A stretch of 64,000 bases of DNA from Bacillus sp. BHET2 (GCF_005938125.1 NZ_VCQN01000003.1:186001-250000), one strand, 5' to 3'; shown: positions 8,272 to 17,258, numbered from the stretch's first letter. Numbers and translations are program-made. Notes: generated by a model from the sequence alone, not told the origin.

Positions 8272-9126
8272 TTAGATTTTATAGTAGTGTTTAAGTGTTT
8301 TCACGACATGTTTCAGAGAAGGGTCCTCTTCAAGATTCAGAATCATTCCTTTAATGACGACGATGCGCGTTGCATCCTTCAGAACCTCTTCTTGAATTAC
8401 TTCCAATGTTACCCGGCTATTTTCTTCCTCTACGACTTCAAGTGCATCCTCGATCATATGAAGAACGGTTGACTCGGAGATTCTTGCTGAAGCCGTGAAA
8501 TCCTTTACAAGGTCATCCAATTTCTCAAAGGATAGGACAGGCTCATCTCCGCTTTTTAGTAAGCCTTCTACTAAATCATCTGTTCTTTTCAGAATGAAAT
8601 GAGATAAGTACGCAAAGTCCAAGTCGATTTTATCCATCATCGCCAATTCTAAGTAAGAATGGAAGAAACCTTGAATCATCATGGTGATATCCCAGAAATA
8701 AGGCTCGATTTTTTTTCCATAGATGGCAAACAATCTTCTTTTATAAAAACGATTGGTGTCCATTTTCATCTCGCTGAGAAGATCATGGATTTCATCATTA
8801 AACGGCATGGCATTCTCTCTGATTTGCATGATGATAAACTCTTTATGCTTGCAAATCTCGACGAGCTGACACTCTAATTGCTTTTGGAATTTCTCATAAG
8901 GAGGCAACTCCTCATTTTCAATCTCGTTCACTTTAGCTGTGATCATTTTAAAATAGTAGTTCATGATGGCCAATAGTAGGGCTTCTTTGGATTTGAAATA
9001 CAAATAGAAGGCGCCCTTGGAAATATCGCATTCGTTCACGATTTCTTGAACGGAGGTTGCGTTAAATCCTTTCGTAGCAAACAGCTTGATTGATGTTTCA
9101 ATAATTAACTTCTCTTTTTCCTTCAT
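8272..9126 (-). CDS. yerO: TetR-family repressor, YerO-like
   Basis: The 284-residue protein has a classical TetR helix-turn-helix near residues 20-50 (FATKGFNATSVQEIVNE, then CDISKGAFYLYFKSKEALL). The remaining ~230 residues form the ligand-binding part, which is longer than the usual ~150. It is divergent from a SwrC-like RND pump, as yerO is in B. subtilis, and three TGAC-N6-GTCA palindromes lie in the shared region. It is inferred to repress the pump and itself, with a hydrophobic ligand as inducer. AGGAGAGGAAAGT precedes the ATG. Confidence 0.87.
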   Translation of the reverse strand: MKEKEKLIIETSIKLFATKGFNATSVQEIVNECDISKGAFYLYFKSKEALLLAIMNYYFKMITAKVNEIENEELPPYEKFQKQLECQLVEICKHKEFIIMQIRENAMPFNDEIHDLLSEMKMDTNRFYKRRLFAIYGKKIEPYFWDITMMIQGFFHSYLELAMMDKIDLDFAYLSHFILKRTDDLVEGLLKSGDEPVLSFEKLDDLVKDFTASARISESTVLHMIEDALEVVEEENSRVTLEVIQEEVLKDATRIVVIKGMILNLEEDPSLKHVVKTLKHYYKI

Positions 9127-9162
9127 ACTTTCCTCTCCTTGATTAACTCCTTATCTTCATTA

Positions 9163-9176
9163 TGACCGATTGGTCA
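9163..9176. promoter_or_regulatory. TetR operator 1 (repressor-gene side)
   Basis: TGACCGATTGGTCA is an interrupted palindrome located about 37-50 bp upstream of the repressor start codon. It fits autoregulation. Confidence 0.75.
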
Positions 9177-9207
9177 CAATAAATAAACCTTTTCTTTTAT
9201 AAGTATA

Positions 9208-9237
9208 TTGACTTATGACTATACGGTCAGTTATATT
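9208..9237 (+). promoter_or_regulatory. Sigma-A promoter of the RND pump gene
   Basis: TTGACT (9208-9213) and TATATT (9232-9237) are spaced by 18 bp. Operator 2 occupies the spacer exactly. Confidence 0.65.
9216..9229. promoter_or_regulatory. TetR operator 2, between the -35 and -10 boxes
   Basis: TGACTATACGGTCA shares the TGAC-N6-GTCA frame with the other two operators and fills the promoter spacer, the typical position for steric repression. Confidence 0.75.
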
Positions 9238-9248
9238 AGACTATGTTA

Positions 9249-9262
9249 TGACTAGTCGGTCA
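9249..9262. promoter_or_regulatory. TetR operator 3, downstream of the predicted start site
   Basis: TGACTAGTCGGTCA starts 33 bp after operator 2, about three helical turns. It lies in the predicted 5' leader of the pump mRNA. Confidence 0.72.
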
Positions 9263-9289
9263 GAAAAAGAGAGAAGGGATGAATACAAC

Positions 9290-12200
9290 GTGAACAGTAT
9301 TATTAATTTCGTACTTAAAAATAAGTTTGCAGTGTGGTTAATGACCATCATCGTCATCATTGCAGGCTTATATTCAGGATTTAATATGAAACTAGAAACC
9401 TTACCTAACATTAATACACCGATTGTTAGTATTACAACTGTGTATCCGGGAGCGACCCCTGAAGATGTAGCCGATAAGGTTTCAGAACCAATTGAAAAAC
9501 GTTTGAAGAATTTAGATGGGGTAAACGTTGTAAGCTCAACGTCTTACCAAAATGCTTCAGCCGTCCAAATAGAATACAAGTTTTCGAAAGATATGGATGA
9601 AGCAAAGACCGAAGTAGAAGAAGCCCTGGCGGATCTACCGTTTCCAGAGGGAGTCAATGATCCTGAAGTATCACGACTCAGCTTCAATGCATTTCCGGTC
9701 ATCGCTCTCAGTGTAGCGAATGAAGATCAATCGTTAGCTCAATTAACTTCAACTGTAGAAGATACGATTGTTCCGCAGCTTGAGGGAGTGGAAGGTGTTG
9801 CTTCTGTCCAGGCATCTGGTCAACAAGTGCAAGAGGCGCAAATCGTCTTTGATCAAGATAAACTTGCAGAAAATGGATTAACAGAAGAAACTGTTCAAAA
9901 TATCATCAAGGGCTCAGACGTGACAGCACCACTGGGATTGTACACGTTTAAAGACAGCCAGAAATCAGTGATGGTTGACGGGAACATTACAACGATTGAA
10001 GATTTGAAAGAAATGAAGATTCCTGTGACGCCAAATACTGGCGGATCCATGGAAGCTCCACAAGGACAACAAGGTTCAGGACAGGGGCAGGCTCCTCAAG
10101 CTCCTGCAGCTGGAGAAGCACCAGCAGGAATGAAGATTCCGACGGTGCAACTATCAGATATTGCTGATATTAAACTGATTGGAAAAGCAGAATCCATTTC
10201 AAGAACCAACGGGAAAGAATCTATTGGCCTTCAAGTGGTGAAAACAGCTGACGCCAATACGGTGGATGTTGTCAATGCCGTCAAAGCAGAAGTCAAGACG
10301 TTTGAGAAAGACATAGATGGAGTAGAAATTATCTCTACCTTTGATCAAGGTGAACCGATCGAAGAATCTGTTAGCACCATGCTGAATAAAGCATTATTCG
10401 GTGCCATATTTGCAGTTATCATCATTCTTCTATTCTTACGGGATATTAAATCGACGCTGATTTCAGTTGTGTCGATTCCGTTATCGCTTCTGATTGCGAT
10501 TTTATTACTGAAACAGATGGATATCACATTGAATATTATGACCCTTGGGGCGATGACCGTAGCCATCGGACGGGTAATCGATGATTCCATTGTCGTAGTG
10601 GAAAATATTTATCGAAGAATGTCACTGAAAGGTGAAATGCTAAAAGGGAAAGACTTAATCCGTGAGGCAACGAAAGAAATGTTTGTACCGATCGCGTCTT
10701 CCACAATTGTCACGATTGCCGTCTTCCTTCCATTAGGATTGGTTCAAGGGATGATCGGGGAACTATTCCTGCCATTCGCCTTAACAATCGTGTTCGCTCT
10801 GTTGGCTTCACTTCTTGTGGCCGTAACGATTGTACCAATGCTTGCACACTCTATGTTTAAAAAAGGTGTAGGGAAGAAGCATGTAGAAAAGAAAAGCCGT
10901 TTGGCCCAGTGGTATAAAGGCGTATTGAATTGGACGCTGAACCATAAGATCATCACCTCAATCCTGGCGATTGCCATGCTTGTTGGAAGTTTGTTCCTGG
11001 TACCATTTATCGGAGTCAGTTTCCTTCCATCAGACGAAGAAAAGATGGTAATGGCAACATATAAACCAGATCCGGGTCAAACAGAAGAAGACGTCAACAA
11101 GATAGCTCAGGATGCAGAAGGATACTTCCAGGGACGTAAAGGAGCAGAAACGATTCAGTACTCTGTCGGTGGAGAGAACCCGATGAGTCCGGGAGCTTCG
11201 AACAATGCGATCTTCTACGTCCAATATAACGACGATACAGAAAATTTCTCTGAGGAAAAAGAAAAAGTCATCAAAGACTTACAGAAATCCACTGATAAAG
11301 GTGAGTGGGCTTCTCAGGACTTCTCTGCAAGTGCCGGCAGTAATGAAATTGTCGTGTATGTGTACGGGGAAACACTGAAAGAAATCCAACCTGTTGTAAA
11401 CGATATACAAAGCATGATGGAAGAGAAGAAAGATTTCAAAAAAGTCGGATCGAGCATCTCCGAATCATATGATGAATATTCGTTCATCGCTGACCAGGAA
11501 AAGCTAAGTGAGCTTGGACTGACAGCTGGGCAAATCGCCATGGAACTTGGTCAGACACGTCAGCGTCCAGTCCTCACAACCATTGAAAAAGATGGGGAAG
11601 AAGTGAACGTTTATCTGGACGTTGAGAAAGAAAAGTACGAAAGTATCAACGACTTAACGGATAAAACCATCCAGTCACCGCTTGGTATGGAAGTGAAAAT
11701 TAAAGATGTAGTAGAAGTTCAAGAAGGTAAAACGTCCGATACCGTTTCACGACGTGACGGAAAAGTCTTTGCTCAAGTGAGTGGAGAGCTGAAAACCGAT
11801 GATGTTTCAAAAGCATCTCAAGACATACAAAAAGAAATTGAAGATATCGATGTTCCATCCGGTATCGACGTGAACATGGGTGGAGTGACAGAAGACATCA
11901 AGGAATCCTTCACGCAATTAGGATTAGCCATGCTTGCAGCGATTGCAATTGTCTACTTGATTCTTGTCATTACATTCGGCGGCGGTCTTGCGCCATTTGC
12001 CATCCTGTTCTCACTGCCATTCACGATTATCGGTGCACTGGTAGGGTTATTGATTGCAGGGGAAACCATCAGTATCTCCTCCATGATCGGAGCACTTATG
12101 CTGATCGGTATCGTTGTAACCAATGCGATCGTGTTAGTCGACCGAGTAATTCACAAAGAAAAAGAAGGTCTATCTACACGGGAAGCGTTACTTGAAGCCG

Positions 12201-12439
12201 GCGCTACCCGACTCCGCCCGATCCTTATGACTGCGATTGCTACCATCGGGGCCTTGTTCCCACTGGCGTTGGGTCTTGAAGGAAGCGGATTGATTTCGAA
12301 AGGTCTCGGTGTAACCGTTATTGGCGGGTTGACCAGTTCGACTCTCCTAACGCTTGTTATCGTACCAATCGTGTATGAAATCCTGATGAAGATCAAAGGG
12401 AAAATCGGTGGACGTAAGCGTAAAGTAGTGAAAGAATAG
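9290..12439 (+). CDS. swrC: RND-family multidrug/lipopeptide exporter, SwrC-like
   Basis: A longer frame opens at 9215, but it would translate through the operators. The GTG at 9290 has GAAGGGAT upstream and begins MNSIINFVLKNKFAVW, the usual SwrC/YerP N-terminus, giving 1,049 residues. Two pseudo-repeats each hold large extracytoplasmic loops and six membrane helices, with AVIIILLFLRDIKSTLISVV and AIAIVYLILVITFGGGLAP in matching positions. Gly/Gln/Ala/Pro-rich linker sequence (about residues 255-285) interrupts the first loop. B. subtilis SwrC gives surfactin self-resistance and supports swarming; export of amphipathic compounds is inferred. Transcription is predicted to be controlled by the divergent TetR protein. 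Confidence 0.93.
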   Translation: MNSIINFVLKNKFAVWLMTIIVIIAGLYSGFNMKLETLPNINTPIVSITTVYPGATPEDVADKVSEPIEKRLKNLDGVNVVSSTSYQNASAVQIEYKFSKDMDEAKTEVEEALADLPFPEGVNDPEVSRLSFNAFPVIALSVANEDQSLAQLTSTVEDTIVPQLEGVEGVASVQASGQQVQEAQIVFDQDKLAENGLTEETVQNIIKGSDVTAPLGLYTFKDSQKSVMVDGNITTIEDLKEMKIPVTPNTGGSMEAPQGQQGSGQGQAPQAPAAGEAPAGMKIPTVQLSDIADIKLIGKAESISRTNGKESIGLQVVKTADANTVDVVNAVKAEVKTFEKDIDGVEIISTFDQGEPIEESVSTMLNKALFGAIFAVIIILLFLRDIKSTLISVVSIPLSLLIAILLLKQMDITLNIMTLGAMTVAIGRVIDDSIVVVENIYRRMSLKGEMLKGKDLIREATKEMFVPIASSTIVTIAVFLPLGLVQGMIGELFLPFALTIVFALLASLLVAVTIVPMLAHSMFKKGVGKKHVEKKSRLAQWYKGVLNWTLNHKIITSILAIAMLVGSLFLVPFIGVSFLPSDEEKMVMATYKPDPGQTEEDVNKIAQDAEGYFQGRKGAETIQYSVGGENPMSPGASNNAIFYVQYNDDTENFSEEKEKVIKDLQKSTDKGEWASQDFSASAGSNEIVVYVYGETLKEIQPVVNDIQSMMEEKKDFKKVGSSISESYDEYSFIADQEKLSELGLTAGQIAMELGQTRQRPVLTTIEKDGEEVNVYLDVEKEKYESINDLTDKTIQSPLGMEVKIKDVVEVQEGKTSDTVSRRDGKVFAQVSGELKTDDVSKASQDIQKEIEDIDVPSGIDVNMGGVTEDIKESFTQLGLAMLAAIAIVYLILVITFGGGLAPFAILFSLPFTIIGALVGLLIAGETISISSMIGALMLIGIVVTNAIVLVDRVIHKEKEGLSTREALLEAGATRLRPILMTAIATIGALFPLALGLEGSGLISKGLGVTVIGGLTSSTLLTLVIVPIVYEILMKIKGKIGGRKRKVVKE

Positions 12440-12446
12440 ATTGAGG

Positions 12447-12478
12447 AAAAAGCAGTCCTATAGTGGGGCTGCTTTTTT
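12447..12478 (+). terminator. Rho-independent terminator after swrC
   Basis: AAAAGCAGTCC pairs imperfectly with GGGGCTGCTTTT and is followed by a T run. Confidence 0.82.
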
Positions 12479-12536
12479 ATTGAATGTAGGTTTTTAGTAT
12501 GGTGGTGGGGGTATTTTGTATACGTTGTTCACAATT

Positions 12537-12629
12537 TGGCCCATATTCGTCCGGAAGTGGCCCAATTAATGTTGAAAGTGGCTCAATTTTGATTAAAAGT
12601 GGCCCAATAAAAGGGAAAAGTGGCCCAAT
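12537..12629. repeat. Phased array, 5 x TGGCCCAAT at exactly 21 bp
   Basis: The words start at 12537, 12558, 12579, 12600 and 12621, so every step is 21 bp. Four copies are TGGCCCAAT or TGGCCCATA and one is TGGCTCAAT, usually preceded by AAAAG. The interposed ~8 bases vary. The array lies between the swrC terminator and the flippase start at 12771. Its 21-bp step keeps a reading frame open and creates a meaningless repetitive ORF. Confidence 0.9.
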
Positions 12630-12770
12630 CAACCATCATCGGTCCCCTCCAAACCTTTCAAATACCCGATGTATATCATGCCACTTCCCTCGCTCCTATC
12701 ACCCCATCACATATTCCCCGGACAACCATCATAGAATAGACCATCTTAAACAAAGGCAGGGTACAAGCAT

Positions 12771-14087
12771 ATGAGTCTGTTTTTAAGGGGCACGATGGTG
12801 TTGGTGGTGACGGCTTTTCTAGGGGAATGTTTGGAGTTTGTGATTAATATGATACTTGCCCGGGAGCTTGGAGAAGCGGGTCTTGGAACATATATGTCGA
12901 TTCTGCCTACCGTATTTCTGATCGTCATTTTATCGAGCATGGAATTACCGATCAGTCTTTCGAAGTTTTTTGCCGAAAAGGAGGAACGGTATCATCGGGT
13001 GATGCTGCATTATGCCTTTCGGTTTGCAGTGGTTACGACAAGTGTTCTTTTAATGGTCATGGTACTTGTGTATGCATGGACTCCATTGTTTCAAGGATAT
13101 CATCCAGGTATCCGCTGGCTCGTCTTGATCGTGATCCCGATTGTGGCCTTCACTTCAATAACAAGAGGATATTTTATGGGAATCCAGCAAATGGGGAAAA
13201 TTGCTGTAGCGAATTTTCTTCGTAAAGGAATCCAGTTGTTTTTATTAGTGTCGATCTATCAATTTTTATCCTTTGGAATAGACACATCAATCTTTATTGC
13301 CCTGGGTACTCTGATTGCAAGTGAAGCGGTGGTATTTGTTTATTTGATTCATGCTTACGTTCTAGTGATTAAGGGTAAAAGAAAGAACAGCCATTCTACA
13401 CTATCAACAAATGATATGAGAAAGTCAGTGCTCTCTGTTTCGATTCCGACAACTGTCCTTCGCATCTTTCATGCGCTGACACATGCCGTTCAGCCTTTTC
13501 TCATCAAATGGGCTTTGGTGCTCTCAGGGATGGAGGCAGTGGAAGCGAATGAGCACTTCGGAATGCTTGCTGGAATAGCTCTTACCATCGGGTTTTTCCC
13601 ATCCTTCATTGCTTTTTCTATGCTGATTGTGTTGATTCCGACCGTATCGGAGAAAGTATCATCGAAGGATTTTGATGGGATTTTAACGCATCTTAAACAA
13701 GTAATGTGGATTACGTTAGGCTACGGCATACCTGCCGTGTTTATTTATTATACTCTTGGGGATTACTTAACAGAGACGTTCTTTCACTCTGTACCCTCGG
13801 CTTATTATTTAAAGTTGCTCTGGCCGTATTTTCTTTTTCATTTTTTAGTCTTCCCTCTTCAGGCGTTTTTAATTGGCTTAGGGTTGGTGAAGGATGCCCT
13901 TCTTCATACCATCTGGTCGAGCATCTTTTCGTTTTCAATGATTTACTTGCTGGGATCCCGTTTTGGAATGGAAGGGGTCATTGTTGGGATGAATGCTGGA
14001 GCCGTTCTCATCACTACGCTTCACTACGTGACCATCTGCAGACGACTGGAAACGACTCTTTGGTTAAAATCGGCCATAAAAATGTAA
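12771..14087 (+). CDS. MOP-superfamily flippase, SpoVB/polysaccharide-exporter type
   Basis: The 438-residue protein has about 12 hydrophobic helices. Motifs typical of the SpoVB/MurJ/Wzx branch are visible: an N-terminal AGLGTYMSILP-like helix pair, PISLSKFFAE, and GYFMGIQQMGKIAVANFLRKGIQ. It is shorter than SpoVB (about 520 residues), lacking the last helices. Such proteins flip lipid-linked precursors across the membrane. Which lipid cannot be told; a spore-envelope or surface-glycan role is possible. The ribosome binding site (GGCAGGG) is weak. A hairpin follows the stop. Confidence 0.8.
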   Translation: MSLFLRGTMVLVVTAFLGECLEFVINMILARELGEAGLGTYMSILPTVFLIVILSSMELPISLSKFFAEKEERYHRVMLHYAFRFAVVTTSVLLMVMVLVYAWTPLFQGYHPGIRWLVLIVIPIVAFTSITRGYFMGIQQMGKIAVANFLRKGIQLFLLVSIYQFLSFGIDTSIFIALGTLIASEAVVFVYLIHAYVLVIKGKRKNSHSTLSTNDMRKSVLSVSIPTTVLRIFHALTHAVQPFLIKWALVLSGMEAVEANEHFGMLAGIALTIGFFPSFIAFSMLIVLIPTVSEKVSSKDFDGILTHLKQVMWITLGYGIPAVFIYYTLGDYLTETFFHSVPSAYYLKLLWPYFLFHFLVFPLQAFLIGLGLVKDALLHTIWSSIFSFSMIYLLGSRFGMEGVIVGMNAGAVLITTLHYVTICRRLETTLWLKSAIKM

Positions 14088-14095
14088 ACTATACA

Positions 14096-14128
14096 AAAAC
14101 AAATGTGCTGACATAAGGCATTTGTTTT
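14096..14128 (+). terminator. Probable terminator after the flippase gene
   Basis: AAAACAAATG (14096-14105) pairs with CATTTGTTTT (14119-14128) and ends in T4. The stem is A/T-rich, so confidence is moderate. Confidence 0.6.
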
Positions 14129-14137
14129 GCAATAAGA

Positions 14138-14148
14138 GGGACGGACCT
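14138..14148 (+). repeat. GGGACGGACCT dispersed word (single)
   Basis: An exact copy of the 11-bp word lies in the gap before the antiporter gene, preceded by GA and followed by T3. Confidence 0.85.
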
Positions 14149-14224
14149 TTTATTCTAATTGGTAACATGTACATACTATTTGCTGTTATGATGGCTGATT
14201 TCATAACCTCCAAAGGAGAAAGCT

Positions 14225-16102
14225 ATGATCGATTCTATTTTATTCAACATCATGTTAGTCGGAGTACTTGGGATTGCTTCCCAATGGGTTGCCTGGAGAT
14301 TCAGGCTGCCTGCTATCGTCATCATGTCGATTGTCGGATTACTCGTTGGCCCGATCTTCGGTCTTATTAATCCAAAGGACGATTTCGGTGAAGTCTTTAA
14401 ACCTATCATATCCATGGCAGTTGCCATCATTCTGTTTGAAGGAAGCTTAAATCTTGATTTTCGTGAGGTAAGGGGACTGGGGAAGCCAGTTTTTAGAATT
14501 GTCACGTTCGGCGCCCTCCTTGCATGGATACTGGGTTCACTTGGTGCCCACTATGTCGCAGGTTTGTCCTGGGCGGTCGCCTTCGTCATCGGTGGTTTAT
14601 TCATCGTCACTGGTCCGACGGTCATTCTGCCACTGCTTAGGCAGGCCAAGCTAAAGCCAAGGCCAGCTGCAATCTTGAAGTGGGAAGGGATTGTCGTCGA
14701 TCCCTTCGGCGCCCTTATTGCCGTATTTGCGTTTGAAATCATCAACTTTTTAATTAGTGATGATGTCTCAGGATTAGCACTGCTGCTATTCTTTGCAGCT
14801 TCCCTGTTTGCCGTCTTCTTTGGATGGGCACTGGGGAAATTCACAGGCTTTATCTTTGAAAATGGACATGTTCCTGAGTTCCTGAAATCACCGGTTGTCT
14901 TTGCACTGGTCCTTGCCTGCTTTACGATTTCAGATCACATCACTCATGAAACCGGCCTGCTCGCCGTAACAGCCATGGGGATGACCCTTGCGAATATGCA
15001 TATTTCATCTATCGACGATATGCGCCATTTTAAAGAAAATATATCCGTGTTGCTCATTTCGACCATCTTTGTCATGTTGACAGCTTCCTTAACCGTCGAG
15101 ACCCTGTTTGAAATCTTCAACTGGAACATCGTAGCATTTGTCCTGCTCATGCTGTTCATCGTACGACCGGTATCCATTTGGTTGTCCACAATAGGGACGG
15201 ACCTCTCTAACAGGGAGAAAATCCTTGTTGGTTGGATTGCGCCGAGGGGAATTGTCGCGTTAACCGTATCAAGTTACTTTGCGGCAGTATTGTCAGATAA
15301 GGGATTTGAGGATGCTGCCATCCTGACATCCTTAACGTTCGCCCTTGTATTCTCAACGGTATGTGCCCACGGATTTTCAATCAAATGGCTGGCTAAAAAG
15401 CTGGACTTAGCCATCAGTGATCAACCGGGAATCGTCATTGTCGGTGGGAGTAAGTTCAGTACTGAATTTGCCAAGACCCTTCAAGATCTCAAGATTCCTG
15501 TCTTGATTACGGATTCTTCCTGGCAGAGATTGTTTTCAGTCAGAAAAGCCGGGATTCCATTTTACAGGGGAGAAATTCTTTCTGAGCAAACCGAGTATTA
15601 CCTTGATATGACCCCATACGAGTATATGATTGCAGCTACGGAGCTTGATTCCTACAATGCTCTTGTTTGTACGACATTTGTCCCGGAAGTCGGACGGAAT
15701 AACCTATTCCAACTGAGTCTCCGCAGCAAGCGAGATGATGACCTGGAAGATATGGTTCATACAATTGGTGGACGTATTCTCTTCCAGAATCATGTGACAT
15801 GGGAAGAACTGAATAAACGTGTCGAACGTGGGGACGTGTTCAGGAAAACCAATATCACAGAAAAATACACATTTGAAGACTACTTACAAGAGAGAGATGA
15901 ACACACACTGCTTATGTTCTGTCATAAACCGACCGGGAGAATAGAATTCTTCACGGAAGGCGCTTCACCTAAGATTGAACAGGGAGATGTGATTGTCAGC
16001 CTGACTCAGCCGTGTAAGGAAAAGAATAAGATTCAAGAGAAACTTAACGATCAAAGGGAAAACATTGAAAAAGAAAATAAAGAAAAAGAAAGCGCCGAAT
16101 GA
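14225..16102 (+). CDS. CPA1-type cation:proton antiporter with cytosolic nucleotide-binding-like domain
   Basis: The 625-residue protein has about 12 membrane helices in its first ~390 residues. It carries the CPA blocks VVDPFGALIAVFAFE (the Asp-containing transport helix) and VGWIAPRGIVALTVSS. A soluble C-terminal region begins with GIVIVGGSKFSTEFAKTL, a TrkA-N/Rossmann-like glycine motif, and ends in a highly charged tail. Family members exchange Na+ or K+ for H+; ion choice is not visible. AAAGGAG precedes the ATG. The word GGGACGGACCT occurs at 15194 within the conserved TIGTDLSNRE codons, so it may be coincidental there. Confidence 0.88.
   Translation: MIDSILFNIMLVGVLGIASQWVAWRFRLPAIVIMSIVGLLVGPIFGLINPKDDFGEVFKPIISMAVAIILFEGSLNLDFREVRGLGKPVFRIVTFGALLAWILGSLGAHYVAGLSWAVAFVIGGLFIVTGPTVILPLLRQAKLKPRPAAILKWEGIVVDPFGALIAVFAFEIINFLISDDVSGLALLLFFAASLFAVFFGWALGKFTGFIFENGHVPEFLKSPVVFALVLACFTISDHITHETGLLAVTAMGMTLANMHISSIDDMRHFKENISVLLISTIFVMLTASLTVETLFEIFNWNIVAFVLLMLFIVRPVSIWLSTIGTDLSNREKILVGWIAPRGIVALTVSSYFAAVLSDKGFEDAAILTSLTFALVFSTVCAHGFSIKWLAKKLDLAISDQPGIVIVGGSKFSTEFAKTLQDLKIPVLITDSSWQRLFSVRKAGIPFYRGEILSEQTEYYLDMTPYEYMIAATELDSYNALVCTTFVPEVGRNNLFQLSLRSKRDDDLEDMVHTIGGRILFQNHVTWEELNKRVERGDVFRKTNITEKYTFEDYLQERDEHTLLMFCHKPTGRIEFFTEGASPKIEQGDVIVSLTQPCKEKNKIQEKLNDQRENIEKENKEKESAE
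15194..15204 (+). repeat. GGGACGGACCT dispersed word inside the antiporter gene
   Basis: The exact 11-mer encodes part of the GTDL residues. That protein segment is normal for the family, so insertion is not required. Confidence 0.75.
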
Positions 16103-16118
16103 CTCGGCGCTTTCTTTC
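16087..16118 (+). terminator. Rho-independent terminator overlapping the antiporter stop
   Basis: AGAAAGCGCCGA pairs with TCGGCGCTTTCT around a 5-base loop that carries the stop codon. Confidence 0.85.
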
Positions 16119-16251
16119 ATTTTTTACCAATATATTGGTCACCTAATAGCTGCTTTACTTGATTATACGTCAGACCAGAATGCTGATTTTGGCGTTTGAC
16201 ATCATCGATATCTGTGCCTGCCTTCGTCACATTTTTCATATGCTGCTTCAT
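16117..16251 (-). CDS. Tiny gamma-type-SASP-like protein (44 aa)
   Basis: The ATG at 16251 follows AGGGGGTGCTTTAGG. The product begins MKQHMKNVTKAGTDIDDVKR and continues with QNQHSGLTYNQVKQLLG. The segment with Thr-Asp, VKRQNQHSG and Gln/Asn-rich content resembles the TNAQQVRKQNQQS repeat of gamma-type small acid-soluble spore proteins. I did not see a clear sigma-G promoter, so the spore assignment is tentative. Its end overlaps the antiporter terminator; the GGGACGGACCT hairpin (16302-16342) lies upstream of it. Confidence 0.6.
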   Translation of the reverse strand: MKQHMKNVTKAGTDIDDVKRQNQHSGLTYNQVKQLLGDQYIGKK

Positions 16252-16301
16252 CCTAAAGCACCCCCTATCACTTAATGTAAGTCATGGGGTGGCATTTTAT
16301 A

Positions 16302-16342
16302 CACGAAGGTCCGTCCCTAAAGTATAGGGACGGACCTTCGTG
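16302..16342. repeat. GGGACGGACCT inverted pair forming an 18-bp hairpin
   Basis: CACGAAGGTCCGTCCCTA (16302-16319) is perfectly complementary to 16325-16342, with loop AAGTA. It lies just 3' of the TspO/MBR gene stop on the minus strand and could act as its terminator, although no strong T run follows. Confidence 0.85.
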
Positions 16343-16348
16343 GGCGGA

Positions 16349-17068
16349 TCATAGACGGGTTCGCTTGTAGACAAGGTCAAAAATCAGGATGATAACGGCT
16401 AGGGCATAGGCGGTATAGGTATAAGCAGAGTGCTCTGCCATGTTTTTTGCACCGATTCCGATAAATGCCCACACGAATACGAGTGGATAAAGCAGGTCGT
16501 GCTGCCTTGTGCGGAACCAGAAAGTGAGTAGAGTGGCCACAATCAATCCCATATAAGCCCATAAAAGCTCGGATATTCCAAACCCGTTCCAGTCGATATC
16601 CGTTAAATAATAGGTGATATTAACAATCGTTGCAACGGAAATCCACCCTAAATAGATGGAGAATGGGGCTAGATCCAAGAGGGACGGACCTGTACTTTTA
16701 ATCCGTTTATAAAGGGCGGTTAAGGTGCATAAGAGTCCGAGCATAATAAAGACGGAAACGAGAAAATAATTATAATGCCAAACGAGTATCCATGTTGAGT
16801 TCAATAAACAGCTCAATACGAAGAGGCCACTAGTTTCCTGATAAAGCGGAAGGTCCCGTCTATCTTTAGGGAATTGACGAATGATCCAGATGGCAAGGAG
16901 AAGATAAATAAGACTCCATATGGAGAAAACGTATCCTGCCGGTGTGATCATGATGTCTAGCCTGTCACTGATCTCTCCTGTTGATTGATTATTCAAAGGC
17001 AAGGTGACAGCAAGCGTATTCATCAGAATCACTAAAGCGAAAGCGACAATATTTACGACCAGTTTCAT
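16349..17068 (-). CDS. TspO/MBR-type membrane protein
   Basis: The ATG at 17068 has AGGAGGC directly upstream, so a longer frame that starts at 17134 is not used. The 239-residue protein has about seven hydrophobic helices. It contains FSIWSLIYLLLAIWIIRQF, NSTWILVWHYN and PFSIYLGWISVATIVNITYY, which match the tryptophan-rich TspO/MBR-like family in its longer form. The family binds porphyrins or senses oxidative state in some bacteria; here the role is unknown. The word GGGACGGACCT (16681-16691) lies inside the gene, coding for GPSLL in the opposite sense. Confidence 0.8.
   Translation of the reverse strand: MKLVVNIVAFALVILMNTLAVTLPLNNQSTGEISDRLDIMITPAGYVFSIWSLIYLLLAIWIIRQFPKDRRDLPLYQETSGLFVLSCLLNSTWILVWHYNYFLVSVFIMLGLLCTLTALYKRIKSTGPSLLDLAPFSIYLGWISVATIVNITYYLTDIDWNGFGISELLWAYMGLIVATLLTFWFRTRQHDLLYPLVFVWAFIGIGAKNMAEHSAYTYTAYALAVIILIFDLVYKRTRL
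16681..16691 (+). repeat. GGGACGGACCT dispersed word inside the TspO/MBR gene
   Basis: An exact copy lies antisense to the coding strand, in a loop-encoding part of the gene. Confidence 0.8.
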
Positions 17069-17258
17069 TGTATAGCCTCCTTTAGCAAATGGTATGGCGT
17101 GGTGTTTGCTATATACTATTCCACTTTTATTCACTTAAAAACCAAATGAAGAGAGTTTAAGAAGAGCGATTTGGAAAAGATCATGAAGGATTTAGCAGAT
17201 TTATCGAGAATTAGAAATAGAATAGGGCCAATTTTAACAATCATATTAGGGGGACATT

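Noticed and set aside
9215-9289. Upstream ATG start of the RND pump
   Set aside because: It would translate through two operators and the -10 region; the GTG at 9290 has a ribosome binding site and matches the family N-terminus.
12537-12629. CRISPR array
   Set aside because: Repeat words are 7-11 bp with ~10-bp spacers, far below CRISPR unit sizes, and no cas genes are present.
12499-12774. 91-codon frame with a repetitive SGPI peptide
   Set aside because: It is created by the 21-bp phased array, has no credible ribosome binding site and runs into the flippase start.
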